DNA of 64,000 bases from Agarivorans sp. Alg241-V36 (GTDB lineage: Bacteria; Pseudomonadota; Gammaproteobacteria; Enterobacterales; Celerinatantimonadaceae), in contig NZ_UNRE01000005.1 of assembly GCF_900537085.1 (NCBI RefSeq), positions 230,542 to 294,541 of the forward strand, given 5' to 3'. Under the pieces are notes generated by a model. That model was not told the origin of the DNA. It did no database searches and was given only the letters and a program-made list of their open reading frames with translations. Below, piece by piece: positions 26,638 through 36,465 of this stretch (within the stretch, counting starts at the first letter, position 1; every line of letters begins with the position of its first letter). The position numbers were made by a program, and so were the translations under genes.

Positions 26638-27186
26638 ATGATTATTTATCTACACGGCTTTGACTCAACAAGTCCGGGTAACCACGAAAAAGTGCTGCAG
26701 TTACAATTTGTCGACCCCGATGTACGACCAGTTAGCTACAGTACTATTCACCCAAGGCATGACATGAGCCATCTTCTTAAAGAAGTGCACAAACAGCTAA
26801 TGTTAAGTGCTGACGAAGAAGTAGTGATTTGTGGCGTGGGCTTAGGCGGTTATTGGAGCGAACGAATCGGCTTTTTATGTGGTATTCCTTCGGTAATTTT
26901 TAACCCTAATTTGCACCCAGAAGTGAATATGCAGGGCCGAATAGAGCGCCCAGAGGAGTACATCGATATTGCCTCTAAATGCGTAACCGAGTTTAGAACC
27001 AAAAACAAAGGCAATTGTACGGTAGTGTTGTCAGAAAACGACGAAGTGCTGGATAACAAAGTGTCGGAGCAAGAGCTTAAAGATTACTACCAAGTGGTGT
27101 GGGATAAAGAGCAGAGCCATAAGTTTAAAGATATTAGTCATCACTTACAGTTGATTAAGTCTTTAAAACGTTTACCAAGCCTGTAG
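26638..27186 (+). CDS. ycfP: YcfP family alpha/beta-hydrolase-like protein
   Basis: A 182-residue protein (E. coli YcfP 180). It begins [18 protein letters not shown] and has the nucleophile-elbow-like [19 protein letters not shown], matching the UPF0227 family of small esterase-like proteins; the central serine of a classical GxSxG is replaced here by leucine (GVGLGG). Function unknown. It sits in the conserved nagZ-ycfP-ndh order. Confidence 0.92.
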   Translation: MIIYLHGFDSTSPGNHEKVLQLQFVDPDVRPVSYSTIHPRHDMSHLLKEVHKQLMLSADEEVVICGVGLGGYWSERIGFLCGIPSVIFNPNLHPEVNMQGRIERPEEYIDIASKCVTEFRTKNKGNCTVVLSENDEVLDNKVSEQELKDYYQVVWDKEQSHKFKDISHHLQLIKSLKRLPSL

Positions 27187-27203
27187 AAGCTTATATTTTT
27201 GTC

Positions 27204-27230
27204 AAAAGAGGGATTTAATCCCTCTTTTTT
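27204..27230 (+). terminator. Intrinsic terminator after ycfP
   Basis: AAAGAGGGAT and ATCCCTCTTT form a 10-bp stem with a TTA loop, followed by T-run. It separates the lpoB-nagZ-ycfP transcript from ndh. Confidence 0.9.
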
Positions 27231-27242
27231 ATTGCGCTATTT

Positions 27243-27270
27243 TTGTGATCTCTATCAAGTTACGTATAAT
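27243..27270 (+). promoter_or_regulatory. ndh promoter with overlapping FNR/CRP-like site
   Basis: A perfect TATAAT (27265-27270) has TTGTGA at 27243-27248 as -35, spacer 16. The sequence GTGAT-CTCT-ATCAA (27245-27258) covers the -35 and matches the FNR consensus TTGAT-N4-ATCAA at 9 of 10 positions. It also resembles a CRP site (TGTGATCTCTATCAAG). In E. coli FNR represses ndh, and a site over the -35 would do so here. Confidence 0.62.
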
Positions 27271-27369
27271 GAGCGCTGCTTTACTAGCAGTTTAAGGCTC
27301 AAAAAATCAACAAAATGCCTTTTTGGTAAAGCAAAAACATTTCAAGTTGTTACAAGGAAACAAGCAAGC

Positions 27370-28665
27370 ATGACTAGAATCGTTGTAGTAGGCGGTGGTG
27401 CCGGTGGCTTAGAGCTAGCGACACGTTTAGGACGTAAGCTAGGGAAAAAAGGCCAAGCAAGTGTAGTGCTGGTAGATAAAAACCGTACTCACCTTTGGAA
27501 GCCCCTGTTGCACGAAGTAGCCACAGGCTCGTTAGATGCCGGTATTGATGCGCTTAGTTATCGCTCTCATGCCGCTAACCATGGTTTTGAGTTTCAACTT
27601 GGTGAAGTGGCTGATGTAAATCGTGATGATCAGTTGGTGACTTTAAAGCCAATGGTGGAAGAGGGCAAAGAAGTATTACCCGCTCGCCAACTTAACTACG
27701 ATTATTTAATCATGGCGATTGGCTCAGTTTCTAATGACTTTAATACCAAAGGTGTTAAAGACAATTGTATTTTCCTCGATAACCCAAGTCGTGCAGATTT
27801 ATTTCATCGCCGCATGCTTAACCGTTTCTTGCAGTACTCGCAAAATGACGAAGCGCAAGACGGTGAAAAAGTTCGCGTTGCCATTGTCGGCGCTGGCGCA
27901 ACTGGCGTGGAACTCTCTGCCGAGCTGCATAACGCCTTAGATCAGTTACGCGCCTATGGCGTACCAAACCTAAGTCATTCTAGTTTGGCGGTAACCTTGG
28001 TTGAGGCCGGTGAAAAAATTCTACCGGCTTTACCTGTACGCATTTCTAGCTCTGCCCATTCTGAACTGCAAAAAATGGGTGTGGATGTTCGCACCAAAAC
28101 CATGGTGACAGAAGCAACACCAGAAGGTTTAACCACCAAAGATGGCGAATTAATTAAAGCCGATATTATGGTGTGGGCTGCTGGCATTAAATGCCCAGAA
28201 TTTATGAAGGATTTAGGTGGATTAGAAACTAACCGAATCAATCAGTTAGTGGTTAGGCCAACCCTACAAACCTCACGAGACAGCAATGTTTATGCTATTG
28301 GCGATTGTGCTAGCTGCGCAATGGGTGAAAATGGCTTTGTTCCTCCGCGTGCTCAATCAGCTCATCAAATGGCAACCTTGGTGTTTAAAAACATCGTGCG
28401 TCAAATTGAAGAAAAACCACTGTTAGAGTTTGAATACAAAGACCACGGCTCCTTAGTATCTCTAAGCCGTTATTCAACGGTTGGCTCGTTAATGGGCAAC
28501 TTGATGCAGGGCTCAATGATGATTGAAGGGCGTATAGCGCGGATTATGTATATTTCTTTATATCGTATGCACCAAATCGCCCTACATGGTTATATGAAAA
28601 CCGGGCTAATGATGCTGGTAGGACGAATTAACCAAGTATTAAGGCCTAAGCTTAAGTTGCACTAG
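27370..28665 (+). CDS. ndh: NADH dehydrogenase type II
   Basis: A 431-residue non-proton-pumping NADH:quinone oxidoreductase (E. coli Ndh 434). The FAD-binding Rossmann motif [17 protein letters not shown] is at the N terminus, the NAD site [17 protein letters not shown] near residue 176, and a second FAD contact YAIGDCASC near 310. A C-terminal amphipathic/hydrophobic tail ([11 protein letters not shown]) suits membrane association. I start at ATG 27370; the frame extends 57 codons upstream but covers the promoter and terminator. The leader is about 100 nt. Confidence 0.95.
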   Translation: MTRIVVVGGGAGGLELATRLGRKLGKKGQASVVLVDKNRTHLWKPLLHEVATGSLDAGIDALSYRSHAANHGFEFQLGEVADVNRDDQLVTLKPMVEEGKEVLPARQLNYDYLIMAIGSVSNDFNTKGVKDNCIFLDNPSRADLFHRRMLNRFLQYSQNDEAQDGEKVRVAIVGAGATGVELSAELHNALDQLRAYGVPNLSHSSLAVTLVEAGEKILPALPVRISSSAHSELQKMGVDVRTKTMVTEATPEGLTTKDGELIKADIMVWAAGIKCPEFMKDLGGLETNRINQLVVRPTLQTSRDSNVYAIGDCASCAMGENGFVPPRAQSAHQMATLVFKNIVRQIEEKPLLEFEYKDHGSLVSLSRYSTVGSLMGNLMQGSMMIEGRIARIMYISLYRMHQIALHGYMKTGLMMLVGRINQVLRPKLKLH

Positions 28666-28686
28666 GCGTATAGTTTAGTATTAGTT

Positions 28687-28713
28687 AAAGCAGCCCAAGG
28701 GCTGCTTTTTTTA
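28687..28713 (+). terminator. Intrinsic terminator after ndh
   Basis: AAAGCAGCCC and GGGCTGCTTT pair over 10 bp around AA and run into a T-tract, 22 bp after the ndh stop. Confidence 0.9.
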
Positions 28714-28765
28714 TTGGTTTAAGGGCTTGGTGGAGAAGCTCGAGTTACAACGAGCAATGGTGCTG

Positions 28766-29149
28766 TTATTGCTTCTCTAAGGCTGATTTAAACACGATAA
28801 ATGCCATCATTAAGCTGAGCCAAAGGGTGACAGCATTTAAGGCTTCAAAACGCCAATAATTAAGATTGATGGCGTGAACCTGAATGGCAATGTCAGCTAG
28901 CAATAACACAAGAATTCCCCACAGTTGGGTGGGAATAGAAAGCTTTTGCCAAAGCTTGGGAAATATTAGCCGAGTCAGTGGTAGTGCGCCCATGGCTAAG
29001 CCAACGTAAAACCAAAAATGATCAGGGTAAAGTAGACCGAGGATCTTGTCACCGGTTTGCCGTGAGCTGGCAGCGATGGCCAGCAACAGCCACGTTCTAC
29101 TTAACAGCGCGCAAGCAAATAGCACGCTGGGTTGATTAGCAAGAAACAC
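28766..29149 (-). CDS. Small multi-helix membrane protein, possibly DUF2919
   Basis: A 127-residue hydrophobic protein with about four membrane helices (for example LWGILVLLLADIAIQ and LNAVTLWLSLMMAFIVF). It starts 3 bp after csiV and is probably the last gene of a mfd-csiV transcript. The arrangement and size suggest a DUF2919/YfeZ-like protein, but I cannot confirm the family by eye. No function is assigned. Confidence 0.55.
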   Translation of the reverse strand: MFLANQPSVLFACALLSRTWLLLAIAASSRQTGDKILGLLYPDHFWFYVGLAMGALPLTRLIFPKLWQKLSIPTQLWGILVLLLADIAIQVHAINLNYWRFEALNAVTLWLSLMMAFIVFKSALEKQ

Positions 29150-29152
29150 TAA

Positions 29153-30349
29153 CTACGAAGCTGGCATAGCAGAGGTGCTTGCTTGTTCGCTAGTAAGCTC
29201 TGGTGCTTCTGTTAAGCTAGATTGTTCTGCTGCTTGAATTGATTCGCTTGTGGTGTCTGCCTGTTCTATTGAGGCATTCGTTTCCTCTTCTGGGCTACGA
29301 CGAATTTGAATCAACATGCCCATTAGTGGGTGGTCAAAGTAGTGAATTTCGCCAGAGCGAACACGACGTTTTTGATCGAACTTAAAGCTGTGTAATTGCT
29401 CTTCGGTTTGATACTCACTAATTAAGCTGCCTTGCTCTACCGTTTCGGCGTCTGCACTTAACACCACCACTTGCTGTTCCTCATTGGGTACAACAACTTC
29501 AGCAACGGCAACATTGTCAGGAACTTCTACTGTGGTCTCTTCAGCAATAACAGTTTGTTGTGGTGGTAATTCAGCAGGTTGCTCAAGCTGAGGTTCAGGC
29601 TCGTTTAGCAACAGTTCTACTTCAACAGGACGTTTAAGCAGTAACTCGCTTTCAATATAAAGATAGTGCTGCAGGTAAACACGAATTCCGCCTTCAAGTT
29701 CCCAAATTGCAGGCTCGGGTTCAGGCTCTACGTCATAAGCGCCTACTGCTGTAGCGGGCTCATCGAACAGCGAAATGTTTTCAGCAGCCAAATCGAAGCT
29801 TTGACTTTCTTCTACATATTGCTCGTTAGAAAAGCTCACAGAGCCTAATAAGCGACCTTCTTGATTGAATCGGGTAGAAAAATCTTCGCCGGCTTGAACC
29901 TGGTAGTGTTTAGCGCGATTACGTGGGGCAACAATTTCTCGCCAGCCCAAGTGCAATAGGGGCGTGAATGCAGCGTGTTGAGTAAGCTTGGCAAACTCTT
30001 CGTTTAGCTCTAGCTGCTCTTTACTGAGCATTTGGCGTTTGGTCGCGCCGCTGATTGGCCAGCCTCTACCGTCGATGCTTACTGGTAACTTATCGAAGCG
30101 AGGCGCGATGCAAGGTTCTTGCTCTTCGCTGCAACCAAATAGTGGTGCTAATAAAGGTTCACTAGTGCTGGCATTAAGGCTTTGTGGCTGCGGCCAATAC
30201 TCTTGGCTACTTTCTACAACGTTGCGTTTAAAAAAGATAACTTCAACGTCAAACCAGCGCGGCTCCTCTTGAGCGAAACTTGGCAGGCTGATAAGGCTTA
30301 CTACAGCTAAGCTACATAGCGGCAGGGCGGTTTTAAGAGTTAGTCGCAT
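29153..30349 (-). CDS. csiV: CsiV family periplasmic protein
   Basis: A 398-residue protein with a signal peptide ending LPSFA. The opening RWFDVEVIFFKRN is the family signature of CsiV, known from Vibrio cholerae as a peptidoglycan-associated protein needed for the PBP1a activator LpoA. A second conserved block lies near residue 210-240 (GGIRVYLQHYLYIESELLL). Between them and after are low-complexity acidic linkers rich in Glu, Pro and Val. It overlaps the end of mfd by 17 bp and precedes a small membrane protein. Assignment rests on the N-terminal motif and the mfd neighbourhood. Confidence 0.85.
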   Translation of the reverse strand: MRLTLKTALPLCSLAVVSLISLPSFAQEEPRWFDVEVIFFKRNVVESSQEYWPQPQSLNASTSEPLLAPLFGCSEEQEPCIAPRFDKLPVSIDGRGWPISGATKRQMLSKEQLELNEEFAKLTQHAAFTPLLHLGWREIVAPRNRAKHYQVQAGEDFSTRFNQEGRLLGSVSFSNEQYVEESQSFDLAAENISLFDEPATAVGAYDVEPEPEPAIWELEGGIRVYLQHYLYIESELLLKRPVEVELLLNEPEPQLEQPAELPPQQTVIAEETTVEVPDNVAVAEVVVPNEEQQVVVLSADAETVEQGSLISEYQTEEQLHSFKFDQKRRVRSGEIHYFDHPLMGMLIQIRRSPEEETNASIEQADTTSESIQAAEQSSLTEAPELTSEQASTSAMPAS

Positions 30350-33300
30350 TGGCAGTAAATTGCTCCAATAATGATTCGATTAAGCTTAAGCGCTGTTCTG
30401 GACTATCGCTAGGCACTGCAAACTTGAGTTTGTTGGCACCTTCTAGGCGATAAATAGCTGGCTGTGATTGTAACAGGCTTACTAGAAAAGCGGCATTAAC
30501 TTTTGTGCTTTCAGCAAACTCAACTTGGCCACCTTTAGGTCCTGCTTCAATGCGTTTAATGCCCAAGTGCTCTGCATCAATTTTCAGCTTTTGAACTTCA
30601 AATAGATTCTTTGCTTGTTCGGGCAATAGGCCAAAGCGGTCTATTAGCTCCACTTGTAGTTCACGCATTTCTGCTTGGTTGGCACAGTTAGCGATGCGTT
30701 TATACATGGTTAAGCGAGTGGTTACATCAAAGATGTAATCGTCGGGCAGTAAAGCAGGCAAACGAAGTTCAACTTCGCACTGATCGTTTTGGCTTAAGTC
30801 CCAGTTTAAGTCATGGCCATTTTTAAGTGCTGTTACTGCTCTATCGAGCATTTCCATGTAGAGCGTGAAGCCTACCGCTTCAATTTGTCCACTTTGGTCA
30901 TCACCCAACAGCTCTCCGGCACCACGAATTTCTAAGTCGTGGGTGGCGAGGGTGAAACCCGCACCTAAATCTTCTAATTGCGAAATAGCATCTAAGCGCT
31001 TTTTAGCATCTTTAGTAATTAGTTTTGGCGGTGGTGTGAGCAAATACGCATAAGCCTGGTGGTGTGAGCGGCCAACACGTCCACGTAACTGGTGAAGTTG
31101 GGCTAAACCAAAATTGTCGGCGCGGTTAATAATAATGGTGTTGGCACTAGGGATGTCGATGCCGGTTTCGATAATGGTGGTACATACCAATACGTTAAAG
31201 CGCTGATGGTGGAAGTCACCCATAATCCGTTCAAGCTCGCGCTCACGCATTTGGCCATGGGCCACGGTAATGCGTGCTTGTGGTAACCATTCTCTAAGTT
31301 CCTGGGCTACGCGTTCAATGGTATCGACTTTGTTATGTAGGAAATAAACCTGGCCGCCACGCATCACCTCGCGGCTAATAGCTTCTTTGATTAGCGCCGA
31401 ATCATGCTGGCGTACAAAGGTTTTTACCGCTAAGCGTTTTGCTGGCGGCGTGGCAATAATCGATAAGTCACGCATGCCGCTCATGGCCATATTCAAAGTA
31501 CGAGGAATTGGCGTAGCGGTGAGGGTAAGAATATCTACATTGGCGCGCATCGCTTTAATTTGTTCTTTTTGGCGTACCCCAAAGCGGTGTTCTTCGTCGA
31601 TTACTAGCAAGCCTAAATCGGCAAACTTGACGTCTTTACTGAGCAGCTTATGAGTGCCAATAATCACATCAACTTTGCCGGCTGCTAATTCTTTTAGCAC
31701 GGCATTTTGCTCTTTTGTGGTTTTAAAGCGAGATAGAGATGCCACTTCAATCGGCCAATTGGCAAAGCGGTCGCTAAAGTTGTCGAAGTGCTGCTGAGCC
31801 AATAGGGTAGTTGGCACAAGCACGGCAACCTGTTTACCGGCATTTACTGCTACAAACGCTGCGCGCATGGCCACTTCGGTTTTACCAAAGCCTACGTCAC
31901 CACATACTAGGCGATCCATCGCATTAGGTGTTTGCATATCCTGCAAGGTTGCGCCAATCGCTTGTTGTTGGTCATCGGTTTCTTCGAAAGGAAAGTCGGC
32001 GGAAAACTGCTGATAAGCGTTATCGTCCAACTCATAACCAAAGCCTGGCTTAGCTGCTCGTTTTGCGTAGACCTCTAATAGTTCGGCAGCTACGTCTCTG
32101 ATCTTTTCAGCCGCTTTTGCTTTGGCTTTTTGCCACTGGTCGTTACCTAGTTTGTGAAGCGGTGCTGTTTCATCATTGGCACCCGAGTAGCGGCTGATAA
32201 GATGCAAGGCATTAACTGGCACGTAGAGCTTGGCTTCGTTGGCGTACTCTAGGGTTAAAAACTCGGTTTTTATTCCGCCATTTTCAAAGCTGCTTAAACC
32301 ATGGTAACGGCCCACTCCATGCTCAATGTGAACCACCGGCTGGCCAACACTGAGCTCGGCCAAATTGCGTATTAGTACATCTGGATTAAGTGTTTTACTT
32401 GAGGCCTTGCGCTGCTTGGCGCGAACCTTATCGCCCAACAAATCTACTTCGCTGATTAGCTGAATGTTGGGATCTTTTAGCTCAAAGCCTTTATCTAAGG
32501 GAGCAACCACCATCGCCAAGCTGTCCTTACTGGCTAAAAAGTCGTTAATGCTGGCTACGTCTTTAATTTTTAACTTTAGCGGGCTAAGCAGATTCTTTAA
32601 GGCTTCGCGTCGGCCTTCGGTTTCGGCGATAAAACAAGTTTTAGGCTGCGGGTGATGATCCAAATAATGGCTTAAGGCTTGTAGCGGCAGATTTAAGCGG
32701 TGATTTACGCTTAAATCTGGCAACGCGTGGGCATCGAGGTTCAGTTTACCTTGGCTATTACGAGCTGGTCCTTTATGCAGTTTTACACCAGCAAATTGTT
32801 TTAGCTCTTTAAAGCACTGCTCGGTGCTTTGGTATAACTCGTCGGGCGCTAAAATTGGCCGGGCTTTGTCGTAGCGACGGTTTTCATAGCGCTCGGCTAA
32901 TTCATGCCAAAACTGCTTACCTGCATGATCCAAATCGCCCACTTTAAGAATCACCGTATTAGCCGCCAGTTGGTCGGTTAAGCTTTCGGTGTGATTATGA
33001 AATAGCGGCAGATAGTACTCGATACCCGCCGGCATGATGCCTTTGGTAACTTGCTGATAAATAGAGCCTGCATCTCGGCTTGGTTCAAAGCGGTCACGCC
33101 ATTGTTGGCGGAAGGTTTCGATACCGCCAGCATCAGTAGGAAACTCGTGAGCTGGTAACAAAGTAATGCTTTTATGTTGCTCTGCACTGCGCTGGGTATC
33201 GGGATCAAACTCGCGAATGCTGTCTAGTTCATCATCGAAGAAGTCTAAGCGGAAAGGCTGGTTACTGCCCATGGGGAACAGGTCCAGCAGGCTGCCTCTA

Positions 33301-33788
33301 AGCGCAAATTCGCCATGCTCCATCACTTGGTCAACATGTTGATAACCAGCGCTCACTAAGCGTTCTTTAAAGGCATTGAGGTTTAAGCTTTGGCCAACCT
33401 TTAATTGTAAGCTGTGTTTAGCTAAAAATTCTGCCGGAGCACAGCGTTGCAACCAAGTGGCGATGGGCGAAATAAGTACACTGTTTTTGTCGTGACTAAG
33501 TTGATTAAGGCTAAGAATACGCTGCGAAACAATATCTTGGTGTGGTGAAAAGGTATCGTAGGGCAGGGTTTCCCAGTCTGGCAGTAGGTGCAATGCACGC
33601 TGCGGCTTTAGTCCATTAACTTCACGCTCTATTTGCAGGGCGCTACGGGTATCTTCGGTAAGAATCACAATCGGCGCATCAAGTTGAGCGATGTATTCTT
33701 GAATAACAAAAGCAAGCGCGCTTCCGGGTAAGTTGCTAACTTGCTTTTGGTCGCCCGCATCAACTGGGCAAGGTAAATTTAGTAACAC
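30333..33788 (-). CDS. mfd: Transcription-repair coupling factor Mfd
   Basis: A 1151-residue SF2 DNA translocase (E. coli Mfd 1148). Order: UvrB-homology region (from residue 20, with the degenerate ATPase), RNA-polymerase-interacting domain around 470-550 (VVHIEHGVGRYHGL), Walker A GDVGFGKTE near 625, DEEH box (VIDEEHRFGVRQKEQ) near 730, TRG region TIIETGIDIPSANTI, and C-terminal TRCF domain ending the protein. It removes stalled RNA polymerase from lesions and recruits UvrA. It follows a PilZ-like gene by 9 bp and overlaps csiV. Confidence 0.97.
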   Translation of the reverse strand: MLLNLPCPVDAGDQKQVSNLPGSALAFVIQEYIAQLDAPIVILTEDTRSALQIEREVNGLKPQRALHLLPDWETLPYDTFSPHQDIVSQRILSLNQLSHDKNSVLISPIATWLQRCAPAEFLAKHSLQLKVGQSLNLNAFKERLVSAGYQHVDQVMEHGEFALRGSLLDLFPMGSNQPFRLDFFDDELDSIREFDPDTQRSAEQHKSITLLPAHEFPTDAGGIETFRQQWRDRFEPSRDAGSIYQQVTKGIMPAGIEYYLPLFHNHTESLTDQLAANTVILKVGDLDHAGKQFWHELAERYENRRYDKARPILAPDELYQSTEQCFKELKQFAGVKLHKGPARNSQGKLNLDAHALPDLSVNHRLNLPLQALSHYLDHHPQPKTCFIAETEGRREALKNLLSPLKLKIKDVASINDFLASKDSLAMVVAPLDKGFELKDPNIQLISEVDLLGDKVRAKQRKASSKTLNPDVLIRNLAELSVGQPVVHIEHGVGRYHGLSSFENGGIKTEFLTLEYANEAKLYVPVNALHLISRYSGANDETAPLHKLGNDQWQKAKAKAAEKIRDVAAELLEVYAKRAAKPGFGYELDDNAYQQFSADFPFEETDDQQQAIGATLQDMQTPNAMDRLVCGDVGFGKTEVAMRAAFVAVNAGKQVAVLVPTTLLAQQHFDNFSDRFANWPIEVASLSRFKTTKEQNAVLKELAAGKVDVIIGTHKLLSKDVKFADLGLLVIDEEHRFGVRQKEQIKAMRANVDILTLTATPIPRTLNMAMSGMRDLSIIATPPAKRLAVKTFVRQHDSALIKEAISREVMRGGQVYFLHNKVDTIERVAQELREWLPQARITVAHGQMRERELERIMGDFHHQRFNVLVCTTIIETGIDIPSANTIIINRADNFGLAQLHQLRGRVGRSHHQAYAYLLTPPPKLITKDAKKRLDAISQLEDLGAGFTLATHDLEIRGAGELLGDDQSGQIEAVGFTLYMEMLDRAVTALKNGHDLNWDLSQNDQCEVELRLPALLPDDYIFDVTTRLTMYKRIANCANQAEMRELQVELIDRFGLLPEQAKNLFEVQKLKIDAEHLGIKRIEAGPKGGQVEFAESTKVNAAFLVSLLQSQPAIYRLEGANKLKFAVPSDSPEQRLSLIESLLEQFTANATNS

Positions 33789-33797
33789 TGAGAACTC

Positions 33798-34376
33798 TTA
33801 TTTATCGGCTTGTTGGCGAGCGTCGGCTCGAGCTTTTAATTGCTGGCTTTGAATGTGTAAACTGGCTCTAACCAGAGCTTCAACATCTTCATCACGAATC
33901 AACTTGTAGTTTATTTCTAGTAGGTGCTCGCTGCGATGAGCAATAGCTTTGCTTTGTTGCACTTCGCCGTAGCAATAAACCGCGGTTGATTCTTCAGGTA
34001 GAAAAATCTTGAGTCTTACTAGTTGACTTGATTCTAAGGCTTGCGGCCAAAAGCAATGAATCTCTGAGCCGCCAAATTGGTGACTTAGCGTGCGATGCTC
34101 TGGACTGTCTTGTTGCACTAATACGTAGCTTAAGACTCGGTTTAACTTTTGCTCTTGGGCTTGCAAGTAAGATAATAGCTGTTCGCCAGCTTCACCCAAT
34201 TGTTTAATGGCACGCAAACCAAGCAAAGAGTGGTGCTGCCCCGGGTTGGCTAAGGTAAAAGGCTCAGGAATGCTGGCTTCAAATGCCGCCCTAGACTGAG
34301 GTAAGTCATTTTGCTCAATGGGTTCAAGGTTTACATTAAGCTGATGAGTAACGCTAAAATACTGTTGTTCCTGCAT
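33798..34376 (-). CDS. PilZ-like protein with degenerate c-di-GMP motifs
   Basis: A 192-residue cytoplasmic protein. The middle and C-terminal part (LVRLKIFLPEES, AVYCYGEVQQS, HLLEINYKLIRDEDVEALVR) fits a PilZ-type beta-barrel and final helix. The canonical RxxxR and DxSxxG motifs are not seen, so c-di-GMP binding is doubtful. In Vibrio cholerae a PilZ gene also stands between lolC and mfd, and the same neighbourhood supports the assignment. First gene of the minus-strand mfd unit. Confidence 0.6.
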   Translation of the reverse strand: MQEQQYFSVTHQLNVNLEPIEQNDLPQSRAAFEASIPEPFTLANPGQHHSLLGLRAIKQLGEAGEQLLSYLQAQEQKLNRVLSYVLVQQDSPEHRTLSHQFGGSEIHCFWPQALESSQLVRLKIFLPEESTAVYCYGEVQQSKAIAHRSEHLLEINYKLIRDEDVEALVRASLHIQSQQLKARADARQQADK

Positions 34377-34573
34377 ACATTCCCAGAAGCGCCGTGCGGC
34401 GAGTTGTCAAATAGACCATGCTTAAAGCGTAGTTGAAGGCGAAATTACAACAAGTTGCGTAGCGGAATGCAAATAATCTGAATATCTTTGTTTTTTATGT
34501 GATTAAGCAAGGCTTGTCACTTGTTGGCCTTTAGGTCGCGCGGTATGATTAGCGCGTTTTTTTGTGCCTAGGG

Positions 34574-35773
34574 ATGTCCGTTGCTTCAATGAAATTAATT
34601 GGCTTTATTGCATGGCGGTTCTCGCGAGGAGCCAAACAGCAACGTTTTGCTTCGTTTGTGAGTTGGTTTTCTACCTTGGGTATTACTTTAGGGGTGGCCG
34701 CGTTAATTACGGTTATCTCTGTAATGAATGGCTTTGAAAACCAATTGAAGCAACGTATCTTAAATTTGGTTCCTCACCTAACCATTGCTAATCAGCAAAC
34801 TTTACCCGATAGCTTATCCTCATTTTCTAGTGCGCCCTTGGTGCTTAGCGAAGTGGTACTGCAAAGCAGCACTAACCTGCATGCAGCAATGATGCAGGGT
34901 ATTGATGTGAAGCAGCAAAAGGATGCTGCTTTACTGCGTGAAAAGATGCTCATTGGCGAGCTTGATAGTTTGCAAGCAGGCAGTTACAAGGTAGTGATTG
35001 GTATTGGTACCGCTAACGCATTGGGTGTGCGTTTAGGCGATACTATTCGGCTGCTCGCCACCGACAGATTAGTGTATACCCCTTTAGGTGAAATGCCTTC
35101 TCAACGTAACTTTGTAGTATCGGGTATTTTTGAGTTTGCTGCTGAAGTCGACAAACAATTTATCTTGGTGAATATAGAGGATAGCGCACGTTTACTGCGC
35201 TCACCGCTTGAATCTGTGAGCCAACAGCGGGTGTTTCTCGATGACCCTTTCCAAATAGAAAGCATTGCGGCTAGCCTCAAGCAAGATACCATTGCATTTC
35301 AAGATTGGCGCCGTTATTACGGTGAATTATTTGCCGCAGTTAAAATGGAAAAGAACATGATGGGCATGTTGTTTTGCTTAATTATTGCTGTAGCGGCCTT
35401 CAACATTTTATCTAGCTTAGTAATGATGGTGGGCGAAAAACGCAGCGACGTAGCCATTTTGCAAACATTGGGCTTATCACGCGGCAAAGTGGTAATGGTG
35501 TTTGTGATGCAAGGCGCTTGGAGCGGTTGTATTGGTGCCGCCGTTGGTGCCTTAAGCGGTTGGTGGTTAAGTTCTAACATTAACAGTGTTATGTCGGGCA
35601 TTGGCCTTAACTTCGCTGCCAACTTTGGTGGCGCCGGCTTACCAGTGCTACAGCGCAGTGAGCAAATTCTATTTATCACTATTGCAGCGATGTTATTAAG
35701 CATTGTAGCGACTATTTATCCCGCTTGGCGCGCCAGCAAAATCCATCCCGCAGAGGCTCTTCGATATGAGTGA
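34574..35773 (+). CDS. lolC: Lipoprotein-releasing system permease LolC
   Basis: A 399-residue inner-membrane protein with four helices: N-terminal, then three at the C terminus after a large periplasmic domain (about 50-260). Hallmarks are [26 protein letters not shown] near the start and the MacB/FtsX-type domain with [18 protein letters not shown] near 290-307. I chose ATG 34574, giving the same length as E. coli LolC; ATG 34589 is possible, and a TTG at 34562 is unlikely. It overlaps lolD by 8 bp. Confidence 0.93.
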   Translation: MSVASMKLIGFIAWRFSRGAKQQRFASFVSWFSTLGITLGVAALITVISVMNGFENQLKQRILNLVPHLTIANQQTLPDSLSSFSSAPLVLSEVVLQSSTNLHAAMMQGIDVKQQKDAALLREKMLIGELDSLQAGSYKVVIGIGTANALGVRLGDTIRLLATDRLVYTPLGEMPSQRNFVVSGIFEFAAEVDKQFILVNIEDSARLLRSPLESVSQQRVFLDDPFQIESIAASLKQDTIAFQDWRRYYGELFAAVKMEKNMMGMLFCLIIAVAAFNILSSLVMMVGEKRSDVAILQTLGLSRGKVVMVFVMQGAWSGCIGAAVGALSGWWLSSNINSVMSGIGLNFAANFGGAGLPVLQRSEQILFITIAAMLLSIVATIYPAWRASKIHPAEALRYE

Positions 35774-36464
35774 GTTAACAGCTCAGCCCGTGTTAGTGGC
35801 AAAAGATATATACAAAACCTACCAAGACGGCAACCAACTAACCGAAGTACTACATGGTGTTGACTTTGAGGTGAATGCTGGCGAAGCCGTAGCCATTGTT
35901 GGCAGCTCAGGTTCGGGAAAGAGTACTTTGTTGCATATCCTTGGTGGCTTAGACGAAGCCAATAAAGGCGAGGTAAACATTGATGGTCAAGCTATCGCTG
36001 GATTAAGTAGTAAGCAACTGGCTAAATTGCGTAATCAAAAGCTGGGCTTTATTTACCAGTTTCATCACTTGCTGGGTGAGTTCTCGGCGATTGAAAATGT
36101 GGCTATGCCCCTGTTAATTGCAGGAATGGCTAAAAAAACTGCCATGCAAAAAGCTCAAGCTTTATTAGAGCGGGTAGGCCTAGGTCATCGCTTAAAGCAT
36201 CGACCTGCAGAACTGTCGGGTGGGGAACGTCAGCGCACGGCTATCGCCCGCGCCTTGGTTAATGAGCCAAGCTTAGTGCTGGCCGATGAGCCTACCGGAA
36301 ATTTAGATAGCCATAGTACCGAGTCTATTTATCAGCTCATTCTTGAATTAAACCGTGATTTAAATACAGCATTTGTTGTGGTTACTCATGACTTAGCCTT
36401 AGCGGCTAAGTTTAGCCGTCAGGCTTATATGCAAGATGGCAACTTTGTGAGCAAGGGCGAATAA
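35766..36464 (+). CDS. lolD: Lipoprotein-releasing system ATPase LolD
   Basis: A 232-residue ATPase. Walker [10 protein letters not shown] lies at 46-54, the LolD-type signature [15 protein letters not shown] at about 152-166, and Walker [11 protein letters not shown] directly after. It powers release of outer-membrane lipoproteins by LolCE to LolA. It overlaps lolC by 8 bp and ends one base before lolE. Confidence 0.96.
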   Translation: MSELTAQPVLVAKDIYKTYQDGNQLTEVLHGVDFEVNAGEAVAIVGSSGSGKSTLLHILGGLDEANKGEVNIDGQAIAGLSSKQLAKLRNQKLGFIYQFHHLLGEFSAIENVAMPLLIAGMAKKTAMQKAQALLERVGLGHRLKHRPAELSGGERQRTAIARALVNEPSLVLADEPTGNLDSHSTESIYQLILELNRDLNTAFVVVTHDLALAAKFSRQAYMQDGNFVSKGE

Positions 36465-36465
36465 G

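Noticed and set aside
27199..27369. N-terminal extension of Ndh
   Set aside because: The extra 57 codons cover an intrinsic terminator and the ndh promoter; homologues start at the FAD-binding motif.
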